NCBI GenBank assembly: GCA_024640585.1
Contig: JAHEEQ010000144.1
Span: 1 to 13,930, forward strand
Source of the DNA: Micrococcales bacterium
GTDB lineage: Bacteria > Actinomycetota > Actinomycetes > S36-B12 > UBA5976
Direction: 5' to 3'
DNA length: 13,930 bases
The notes under the pieces are model-generated. The model was not told where the DNA came from. It searched no databases and saw nothing but the letters and a program-made list of their open reading frames with translations. Every line of letters begins with the position of its first letter. Position 1 is the stretch's first letter. Made by a program: the position numbers and the translations under genes. Below, piece by piece: positions 1-6,884 of the stretch.

Positions 1-2
1 GC

Positions 3-1382
3 CAGGATTGCATTGAGCAAGCACATCTGTTCCCTTCTGATTCTGATCAAGGTTACTTGGTGAGCCTTCATCAAGTCGAAGTTCATGATTGGGATCATGT
101 CGGAACTCGCCAGAGTTTGCATACCAGTGATCTACTCGGGCGTATCAAAGGAACCCTTTACGCAAAGGTTGTGCCCTATGAACCACCACCCAAAGAGAAG
201 ACCCAACTAGAGCAACTCTTTAAACAAGCAAGCCCCTCTGTCCCTAGTCCATCGAGACAACCTGGCCAAACTCAATCCGCTCATACGACCGCTCAAAAGG
301 GGGCCACGGATGGTGCTCCAGTCGACCAGGGCCATGAGAAGAGTCAAGGGCCGAACGAGGAAAAAATTCAAGCTAATCCCAATCCCAATCCCAATCCCAA
401 TCCCAAGGGAAGTACGCCTGAGTCAGACAAGCCAAAACAGGAATGCGTTGGATGTAATTTGTGGCTAACACTATGGGTGGCTTTATCTGTTTGGTTCTTA
501 TGCGATTGGAAAATGGCGCTGATTGCGATCGTTCCTCTTGTTATTCGGTGTTTTTTTAAGTCGGAACCCGGCACTGCCACGTATGGTTGGTGGCCATCAT
601 TTTGCGTCGTTGTGCTTGCTTGGGCCATGTCTTTTTACGGCTACCGATGGGCACAGGAGACGCGATGCGATGAGCTATATCCTTGGTGGCTCTGGGTCAT
701 TGGATTCTTGATTGTTTTGACGCGTTATTTAAGAAGCTGCATCCCATGGCTTTTGGTTGTCTTAATTTGGAACTATTCTTTGTTTTTGGTCTGTCGAGCA
801 GATGGGCAGTCTTGTATGTTGGATCAAGATAATGGTTCAGGATACATCGGAAGTATTTACGACAAGGTGACGCAAAACATCAGAGATAAGTTGGATCGAG
901 ATTCCAATACGCAAATTGCAACTTCGCAACCCACCAATGATTTGAAAGGCGGTCGAATTTCTGTTGAACAAGCGCTTGGCAATACTGATAAATATTTCAC
1001 ATGTCCAGCTGACGGGACTGAAGGGCCTAAGTTCAATATTTATTTTGGACAGGAAGCAATTTTTGGATATGCCGATACAACCATCTCACCGGATGCTCGG
1101 CCGCATCTACGCAAACTCGTCACACTGTTGAAACGTAGGCCTAACGATCGAATCGTCATCACTGGACATGCAGACAAGACAGGCTCACCGGTGGGCAATA
1201 TGAAGCTGAGTGAAAAAAGGGCCTATGCATTGGCGGATTGGTTGGTTGAAACGCAAGCAATTTCTGCTGATCAAATCACCGTTGTCGGCGCCGGCGACTT
1301 GGACCCACTCGTCAATCTGAGTACTGATATTCCTCTCAATCGAAGAGTTGAGGTCCGAATTGATTGCAAGAACAGAAGGTGA
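3..1382 (+). CDS. Polytopic membrane protein with C-terminal OmpA-like peptidoglycan-binding domain (5' partial)
   Basis: The reading frame is open from the first complete codon of the window (CAG at 3), so the gene almost certainly begins upstream; a TTG at 57 could start it but has only a weak AAGG before it. Visible parts in order: a soluble segment, a Pro/Gln/Lys-rich linker containing five Asn-Pro units, four or five hydrophobic helices between about nt 460 and 800, a polar spacer, then an OmpA-like domain from about nt 1030. That domain carries the family signature: TGHAD, then NMKLSEKRA, and a final NRRVEVRI. In this family the domain binds peptidoglycan, so the C-terminus should lie in the periplasm while the helices sit in the inner membrane. 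It is the first visible gene of the run and ends 2 bases before the next ATG. I infer that it anchors the complex encoded downstream to the cell wall. The N-terminal segment is not recognised. Confidence 0.82.
   Translation, partial: QDCIEQAHLFPSDSDQGYLVSLHQVEVHDWDHVGTRQSLHTSDLLGRIKGTLYAKVVPYEPPPKEKTQLEQLFKQASPSVPSPSRQPGQTQSAHTTAQKGATDGAPVDQGHEKSQGPNEEKIQANPNPNPNPNPKGSTPESDKPKQECVGCNLWLTLWVALSVWFLCDWKMALIAIVPLVIRCFFKSEPGTATYGWWPSFCVVVLAWAMSFYGYRWAQETRCDELYPWWLWVIGFLIVLTRYLRSCIPWLLVVLIWNYSLFLVCRADGQSCMLDQDNGSGYIGSIYDKVTQNIRDKLDRDSNTQIATSQPTNDLKGGRISVEQALGNTDKYFTCPADGTEGPKFNIYFGQEAIFGYADTTISPDARPHLRKLVTLLKRRPNDRIVITGHADKTGSPVGNMKLSEKRAYALADWLVETQAISADQITVVGAGDLDPLVNLSTDIPLNRRVEVRIDCKNRR
375..404 (+). 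repeat. Five tandem copies of the hexamer AATCCC inside the OmpA-like gene
   Basis: AATCCC is repeated five times without interruption and encodes alternating Asn and Pro in the linker before the membrane helices. Because the unit is six bases, slippage would change linker length by two residues per unit without breaking the frame. This looks like a length-variable spacer rather than an on/off switch. Confidence 0.9.
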
Positions 1383-1384
1383 AC

Positions 1385-2026
1385 ATGACAATCGCCAACG
1401 ATAGTCCCCTTGGTTTTTTCTCGCCCCCAAGCGAAGATGGCTTGAGGCTTGTGGGGATGTTTGTCTTGCCTGGTGATAAGTTCAGGGTCAGATGGCACAT
1501 CAATGGCTGGGGTTGGGTCGTTGCCAAAACCACGGGTGATTTGGTCGAAAAGCAAACACACTTGTTTTTCGGCGAAACAGATCTCGAGTTCAAGTTGCAG
1601 CTTGGACAAGAGATTGATATTCAGGTGATTAACCCCTTTGGTCGAGTCTCTAAAAGATTTGTCGCTGTCCCAAATATTCAGGCAAAGCCTCATATCCCAA
1701 GCCATGTCACAGAACATATGCTTTCAACACTCTTGGTGGTGGACACAAAGTCACGTTCCTCTTTGCTTCGCCCTCATGCTGCCGCATTAGAGGCATTATT
1801 TAAATCGGCCTCTCAGCAGCACGTTCGTGTACCTGATGTGTTGCGCATCAGACCATGCAATGTAAAAAACATTCAATCCAACATTCATGCTGGGGCAATC
1901 AGAGCCCCATCAACAAGGATTAAAGAATTTAATTTTGTAAACCACTGGGTGCCAGAGTGGGAGCAACTCTCAAGTTTGGCGTGTATTTCAGATTCAAAGC
2001 AAGGAGCTTCCAATGTCAACCAATGA
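1385..2026 (+). CDS. Hypothetical protein, 213 aa, probable beta-rich N-terminal domain
   Basis: I do not recognise this protein. The start is ATG 1385, chosen because AGAAGG at 1374-1379 is a good ribosome binding site five bases upstream; a TTG at 1364 is in frame but lies inside the previous gene. No signal peptide or membrane helix is visible, so it is probably cytoplasmic. The first ~100 residues alternate hydrophobic and polar positions (around FRVRWHINGWGWV, LEFKLQLGQEIDIQVI and FGRVSKRFVAV), suggesting a beta-sandwich. The second half is mixed, with no motif I can name. It starts 2 bases after the OmpA-like gene and overlaps the following DUF4407 gene by 14 bases, so translation of the three is likely coupled. 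Its position suggests a cytoplasmic partner of the membrane proteins; that is inference only. Confidence 0.85.
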   Translation: MTIANDSPLGFFSPPSEDGLRLVGMFVLPGDKFRVRWHINGWGWVVAKTTGDLVEKQTHLFFGETDLEFKLQLGQEIDIQVINPFGRVSKRFVAVPNIQAKPHIPSHVTEHMLSTLLVVDTKSRSSLLRPHAAALEALFKSASQQHVRVPDVLRIRPCNVKNIQSNIHAGAIRAPSTRIKEFNFVNHWVPEWEQLSSLACISDSKQGASNVNQ

Positions 2027-3377
2027 AGTAAGTTCAGATTCATTTTCTGCAAAATTCAATCGGTCGGTCAGTAATTTTCTATTTTTTTGCGCTGGTGCTG
2101 ATACCAAAATATTGGCCAAATGCACGCACACTGATAGAGTTAAATCTCAGGGAATTGGTGGCGTTGTTCTGGCCACAGCAGCGCTGGCATTTTTCTCTGG
2201 CAGCTATGCTTTTTACATGGTTTTTTCGCCAAAGCAGGGAATGGCCATGGAGGCGGTTCAGCAGGCTTCACACACCCCAGCCTATATAGCAAGCTTGGTG
2301 TTTGGCTTGGTTTGGGCGTTGATGATTTTTAACCTGGACCGGTTTATTGTTGCGACAAGCGGTCATGGTGATGGTACGGAAAAGATTACCTTGGGTGAGT
2401 TGGGGCGAGGTCTTCCACGCATTGCCATGGCCATCATGATTGGCTTTATTCTCTCTAAGCCGCTCGAGTTGCGAATCATGCAATCTGAAATTGATGCAAA
2501 GCTTCAGTTGGTGCAAGAGGAGCATGTCAAACAACGCAAATCTAATCTCGACGTAGAGTATGACAAGACAGGAAAGGCGCTAGATACCAAACGAGCAGAA
2601 GCTATTGAGCAAAGAAATGCAAAAGAGCAAGAACTCAAAAAGCTAAAAATCCAAGTTGACTCGGCACGTATGCGTTTGGAGCAGGAAATTGATGGCGAAT
2701 CTGTGAATGGCAAGAAGGGGGAAGGACCCGCTGCTAAACAAAAGCGTGAAACACAAGCCAAGGCTGAGGCCGAGTTCAAAGAAACTGAACAACGGTATGC
2801 GCCTATTTTGAACAACCTTCAGCAAAACATCGATCAAGTTCAAGCAGAAATAGACGCCATGCAAGCCAGGCGTGAGTTGGATCTCAAGCAAATTCGAGTT
2901 GAGGCAGCTAAAAAAGACGGGTTGATCGAACGTGTCTATATTGCCGAAGAAATCGCGCCGACCGCTAGCAAAATGCTGACGGCACTTTTGATCATTCTTG
3001 AAATTGCACCAATTTTGTTCAAGATGATGCTTTCCTTGAGCCCCTACGATTACCTGACTGAAAATGAAAAACGTAAGGTGATTGCTGCGCATGCAATTGA
3101 TATCAAAACCATGCTGTCTCAAGAGACAGGTGAAAAGATCATGGACGTTAAAAACGCTACTTACCATGAGGCTGATTTGATCGCAGCGCGAGATATTGGC
3201 AAAGTGATGATCGAAGACGAGCTGACCAAGAAGGCGCAAGAACTCTTTCTTGCACAAGTCAAGGCCGACATCGAACGCGATCCGAGTAAGTACATCAGTC
3301 AAGATGTGATTCAGGAGATCAAGCTTCCAGTGGCAACGCAAGCGGCTGATACGACACAATCCAAAAATGAAGCTTAG
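2013..3377 (+). CDS. DUF4407-type membrane protein with long central coiled coil
   Basis: This is a 454-residue protein with the DUF4407 layout. An N-terminal FFCAGAD motif (residues 24-30) is followed by TM1 (about 48-71), TM2 (about 89-113) ending in FNLDRF, and TM3 (about 134-153) ending in SKPLEL. A long Lys/Glu/Gln-rich coiled coil fills roughly 155-310, then comes TM4 (about 320-342) and a cytoplasmic tail starting at LSPYDYLTENEKRK. By the positive-inside rule both ends are cytoplasmic, which places the coiled coil in the periplasm. Start ATG 2013 has AAGGAG six bases upstream. The family has no established biochemical activity that I know of. It is the most canonical of three consecutive relatives here (next: 3400-5241 and 5238-6437) and is probably the structural reference member of a hetero-oligomer. 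Assignment to the family is from motif recognition. Confidence 0.88.
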   Translation: MSTNEVSSDSFSAKFNRSVSNFLFFCAGADTKILAKCTHTDRVKSQGIGGVVLATAALAFFSGSYAFYMVFSPKQGMAMEAVQQASHTPAYIASLVFGLVWALMIFNLDRFIVATSGHGDGTEKITLGELGRGLPRIAMAIMIGFILSKPLELRIMQSEIDAKLQLVQEEHVKQRKSNLDVEYDKTGKALDTKRAEAIEQRNAKEQELKKLKIQVDSARMRLEQEIDGESVNGKKGEGPAAKQKRETQAKAEAEFKETEQRYAPILNNLQQNIDQVQAEIDAMQARRELDLKQIRVEAAKKDGLIERVYIAEEIAPTASKMLTALLIILEIAPILFKMMLSLSPYDYLTENEKRKVIAAHAIDIKTMLSQETGEKIMDVKNATYHEADLIAARDIGKVMIEDELTKKAQELFLAQVKADIERDPSKYISQDVIQEIKLPVATQAADTTQSKNEA

Positions 3378-3399
3378 TCGCTTAGTCTGGTAAAGCCTT

Positions 3400-5241
3400 A
3401 TGGATTGGTTAGTCGGCAAATTCGGTTTTGACGAGCATGTGTGGCGTCAGTTAGAGCCAAGACCAAAGTCTTGGCTTTCATTGAGCACGGCACTGGTGCT
3501 TTTGTCGTGCACCTTATTTTCTTTGGGAGGCGGCTACGTTGCCTTTGTGAGTGCAACGGGCCATGCAAATCAATGGTTAATTGCGCTGTTTATTTTTGCC
3601 ATCACCTTTGTGTTGGCATTTAATTTCAGACGCCTCTTTGTGTTGATGGGGGGCTATCAATTGCATCAGCACCCCGATGGACTGTCCGTGTGGCGTCCAT
3701 CGCGCGTGCGATTAGTCCTGATTACTTTGATGGCGATGGCTTTTTCCCAACCACTCGCGCTGCTAGTGACCCAATCTAGCCATGAAAAAGAGTTGAAAGA
3801 GCGCATTGATCTCAAAGTGAATTACTTTGAACTTGCAAAACAAAGCGAACTCAAAGCGCGTATGGATGAGCAAACGCTTGAGATCATCAGGCTCAGTGAT
3901 AGCCTGACAAGGTTGCCGGTTAACGCCTCATCTTCAAGTATCAAATCTCTGACAAGTTCTGAGGTTAAAAATAATCGGAAAGCGTTGCTAATCGGTGGGT
4001 CTGATTACAGAAATCAACTGAAGTTACCCAATCCAAAAAATGATGTCAAAGCCATGAAGAAAATGCTTCAAGGTCTAGGATTTGACGTCGTGGAGTCCTT
4101 GGATGAGCGACGCGATCAAATACTTGAGAAATTGATTAATCACACGCAGCATCTCAATGCGGGGGATATCAGTCTCGTCTTTTACGCAGGCCATGGATTG
4201 CAATTCAAGGGCCGAAACTACATTATTCCTTTCGACTTCCCGCCGTTCCTTTCTGTTCAGGCACTGAGAGCCTACGGTATCGATGCAAATGATTATGTAG
4301 AAAAGATCGATGCAAGAACGCCACAGCTAAATTTAGTCATGCTGGACGCCTGTCGAGATTTTATTGGTTCAACTGAGCAGGGCTTGGCCAAGATTGAGGC
4401 AGACCAATCAAGGAATACCGTCATCATGCTCGCTGCTGCCCCAGGAAAAAAGGCTTCTGACGGTGATGGGAAAAATAGTCCGTTTACGGAAGCGGTGCTA
4501 CGTAACTTCCCCAAACAAGAAGATTTTTCAAAAGTTATCACCTACATCACACGAGATGTCAGTCAGTCGACCGGTGATCAGCAAAAACCAGTGAGCACTG
4601 TCTCAATACAAGATGCTGATTTTAGATTGGCTCAGCCATTGGCTCAATCATTGGCGCCTAAATTTGTTGAGCAATCCGTTGTTGCTGTGAATGATGTACC
4701 TGTCACTGATACGTGTCGAACAGGGGGGGTAGAAAGCCAGCAGCAATGTTTAAGTGCAAATATTCGTTACTTAGACACGAGAAAGAGGACGCTAGAAAAA
4801 GCGTTTTCACAAAGTGTGCCTTTGCAGGTGACAGCTTATAGAGAAGCCATCGAAGCGTCAGGCGTTTTGACCGATCGATGGCAATTGTTATGGCAATCAA
4901 AATTGATGGCATTTTTTCTTTCATTGACCATCGTGGTGATATTGGTGATCGGTGACTTTATGCGCGATGTGGTTTGGCTATCGCCGCTAAAAGACTATGA
5001 AAAAATAAGGCATATTGAAGCCCGCACGTTCGCCAAAGCTACATTTGATGGAATGAGCCATAAAGTGCAAATGAGCTTGCAAGATCAGCAAATCGTACCA
5101 ACTCAAATTTTTGAGAGATGGGATCAAAGCGCCAATTTCTACCGATCTCATGAGGAAGTTCAAGCCACAAAGAAATTAGTGGCAGTGAATGACCAAGCAT
5201 CGTGGGCTGAGCTTGTCAGCAAACTTCAAAAACAAGAGTGA
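3400..5241 (+). CDS. Caspase-like (peptidase C14) protease embedded in a DUF4407-like membrane scaffold
   Basis: This 613-residue protein has three N-terminal helices (about 24-51, 57-77 and 103-124) and a fourth at about 502-524. The junctions echo the preceding DUF4407 protein: FNFRRL after TM2 for FNLDRF, SQPLAL at TM3 for SKPLEL, and LSPLKDYEK after TM4 for LSPYDYLTEN. Between TM3 and TM4 a caspase-like domain (about 190-410) replaces the coiled coil. It opens with KALLIGGSDY; the catalytic dyad is complete, with His265 in FYAGHG and Cys318 in LDACRDF, followed by the usual KNSPFTEA stretch. A Cys pair (439, 450) lies between this domain and TM4. Caspase-like peptidases cut after basic or acidic residues and act as regulated effectors. 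The start ATG has a weak ribosome site 22 bases after the previous stop; the next gene overlaps the stop. The predicted side of the membrane is periplasmic, which is unusual. The caspase call is strong; the scaffold call rests on motif alignment by eye. Confidence 0.9.
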   Translation: MDWLVGKFGFDEHVWRQLEPRPKSWLSLSTALVLLSCTLFSLGGGYVAFVSATGHANQWLIALFIFAITFVLAFNFRRLFVLMGGYQLHQHPDGLSVWRPSRVRLVLITLMAMAFSQPLALLVTQSSHEKELKERIDLKVNYFELAKQSELKARMDEQTLEIIRLSDSLTRLPVNASSSSIKSLTSSEVKNNRKALLIGGSDYRNQLKLPNPKNDVKAMKKMLQGLGFDVVESLDERRDQILEKLINHTQHLNAGDISLVFYAGHGLQFKGRNYIIPFDFPPFLSVQALRAYGIDANDYVEKIDARTPQLNLVMLDACRDFIGSTEQGLAKIEADQSRNTVIMLAAAPGKKASDGDGKNSPFTEAVLRNFPKQEDFSKVITYITRDVSQSTGDQQKPVSTVSIQDADFRLAQPLAQSLAPKFVEQSVVAVNDVPVTDTCRTGGVESQQQCLSANIRYLDTRKRTLEKAFSQSVPLQVTAYREAIEASGVLTDRWQLLWQSKLMAFFLSLTIVVILVIGDFMRDVVWLSPLKDYEKIRHIEARTFAKATFDGMSHKVQMSLQDQQIVPTQIFERWDQSANFYRSHEEVQATKKLVAVNDQASWAELVSKLQKQE

Positions 5242-6437
5242 GCGGGGCACAAGTGAAAACACAACTCAACCCGTTAAGAAAAATATTTTGGTTCTTGTGC
5301 GGCGTAGACAGCCAAGATGACTTTCGGACGAAAGAGGGCCCCTATATTTCTGAACGCAGGAAATACACATCCATTGGGTTGGCCATGTTCACGATGACCT
5401 GCTTGACACTTTTCTCATTCAGTTACGCTTTCTTTCAAATTCTCTATCCAAATTTGCCGACATTTCAATGGGGTGCAATTTCTCCTTGGCTCATATGCTT
5501 CGTTTTGGCAATGATCGTCACGCTTATTTTTTTAAATCTACAAAGATTCGTTCTCACCATCAGCAACTCTGTACTCATCAGATTAGATGGCGGTGGCAAA
5601 CGTCTGGCCTCTGGTTTCGTGGGTATTTTGCTGTCGGCTATGATGTCAATAGCGGTTGGCGTTCCACTTCAAACACTTGTCTTGTCGCCAAGTATTGAAG
5701 CTGCGATCTACGCCAATCGGGATTCCTCTGATTTAAAGGTGGATGACTTTGCTAAAAGCCGCGCTGCTGAGTTCATTCAATTGGTCAATCGATGGGACGA
5801 ATTGGGCAGAACCACCACTGAAAAGACCGAGCTACTCACTGAATTACCGGATGTAAGTCCAGAATGTCAGCTTGATCTTTTGGCCTGTCTACAGTTACTC
5901 AAAACCAAGTTAACTTCACTTGGCGATAGTTTAGACAACAGTCGAAAATTAACACAAATAGAAAAGCTGAAATTGCAATACGAGAGTCAATTAACTGCAG
6001 TTCAAATCGTCAAAGTGCAAGAGCAGGTCAAGTTATATCAAAAAACTGGCTTCTTGTATCGAAGTCGTGTCGGCTTTGAGTCTGAACCATTTTTCTCATG
6101 GTTAATTATCTTGTCTGTGATGTTTTTGCAAGCAACACCCGGGATTGCACGCATGCTTTCCCAACCAAGTGCCTACGACTTTGCCATCATTGAGGGCGAT
6201 CGCTTGCTGATTGCAAATGCTGGCATTGAGCTCGAGGCAGACTATGTTTTTGATAGTCTTGGGAACAGGATCCCCGTTGATAAGTTTCATGAAGCTGAAT
6301 TACGTTACAACAAAGCGATTGATAAAGTCGATCAAGAGTTGACGGGTATTCATCAACATGCAGCGAATGCAAACGATAAGAAAATGGCCGAAATTTCTGA
6401 CTATATCTATTCATCTGACCGTCCTAAGCCACTATAA
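5238..6437 (+). CDS. Third DUF4407-like membrane protein, short insert
   Basis: The 399-residue product repeats the DUF4407 pattern. FWFLCGVD sits near the N-terminus, TM1 about 45-68, TM2 about 79-108 ending in FLNLQRF, TM3 about 124-150 ending in GVPLQTL, and TM4 about 285-306 leading into LSQPSAYDFAI. The segment between TM3 and TM4 is only about 135 residues, weakly helical, and contains a close Cys pair (210, 217), recalling the pair in the caspase protein. The GTG at 5238 overlaps the previous stop as GTGA, implying coupled translation; a second in-frame GTG at 5253 has a purine/G-rich stretch before it and is a fair alternative start. The paralogue is more diverged from the first DUF4407 protein than tandem duplication within this strain would give. 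I infer that it is a subunit of the same membrane assembly. Confidence 0.85.
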   Translation: MSGAQVKTQLNPLRKIFWFLCGVDSQDDFRTKEGPYISERRKYTSIGLAMFTMTCLTLFSFSYAFFQILYPNLPTFQWGAISPWLICFVLAMIVTLIFLNLQRFVLTISNSVLIRLDGGGKRLASGFVGILLSAMMSIAVGVPLQTLVLSPSIEAAIYANRDSSDLKVDDFAKSRAAEFIQLVNRWDELGRTTTEKTELLTELPDVSPECQLDLLACLQLLKTKLTSLGDSLDNSRKLTQIEKLKLQYESQLTAVQIVKVQEQVKLYQKTGFLYRSRVGFESEPFFSWLIILSVMFLQATPGIARMLSQPSAYDFAIIEGDRLLIANAGIELEADYVFDSLGNRIPVDKFHEAELRYNKAIDKVDQELTGIHQHAANANDKKMAEISDYIYSSDRPKPL

Positions 6438-6458
6438 ATTCGTGAAAAAGATCAGACG

Positions 6459-6857
6459 ATGAAAATCTCAATAGTGACTTTATTTTTTATTGTTTATGCT
6501 GCATTTCTGACAGGTTGCACGCGAGAGCCAAGCGAGGAAGAAGTCAAAAAAATCATTACGTTATCGATCAAAGAAGACACATCACCCTTGATTGAAAAAA
6601 CCTTTTTAGGCGTCAATCTAGGTGACGTACTTGGGATTGATCAATTGCGGATTAATGAAATAGAGAAGGTCTCGTGTGGTCCAATTGCAAATAAAAAGGT
6701 TACCTGTCAGGTGTTGGTTGACTTCGAGTTTGTCAATAAGAAAGACGGCCTAAGTGCAATGCTTGGGGGGATTCCAAAGACAAGAAAAATTGTCGATTAC
6801 CAATTCTTCAAACTCAATCAAGGGTGGCAAGTGGTGGAGCCCTTGAACCAAAAGTAA
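6459..6857 (+). CDS. Small lipoprotein, 132 aa
   Basis: A type II signal peptide is clear: Lys2, a hydrophobic core of about 14 residues, then the lipobox LTGC with the lipidated Cys at residue 20. The residue after the Cys is Thr, not Asp, so by the usual Lol rule it should go to the outer membrane. The mature part is about 113 residues, with two further cysteines (in VSCGP and VTCQV) that could form a disulfide, and a predicted alpha/beta fold ending in GWQVVEP. I do not recognise the family; the ending resembles small export-adapted domains that finish in a short beta strand with a GW dipeptide. It lies 21 bases after the third DUF4407 gene and 27 before the protease gene. A periplasm-facing partner of the DUF4407/caspase inserts is a reasonable inference. 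Confidence 0.85.
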   Translation: MKISIVTLFFIVYAAFLTGCTREPSEEEVKKIITLSIKEDTSPLIEKTFLGVNLGDVLGIDQLRINEIEKVSCGPIANKKVTCQVLVDFEFVNKKDGLSAMLGGIPKTRKIVDYQFFKLNQGWQVVEPLNQK

Positions 6858-6884
6858 CATCACATACAACTTGTAATAATTGAT

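Noticed and set aside
57..59. TTG 57 as the true start of the OmpA-like gene
   Set aside because: The frame stays open to the window edge and the upstream residues look like ordinary protein, so a 5' truncated gene is more likely.
1271..1717. Minus-strand open frame over the junction of the first two genes
   Set aside because: Antisense to two genes with good family or ribosome-site support; no recognisable product.
2643..3419. Long minus-strand open frame (258 codons) opposite the first DUF4407 gene
   Set aside because: It lies antisense to a well-supported coding sequence, and its Leu/Phe/Cys-rich translation is the mirror of the coiled-coil codons; no motif or ribosome site.
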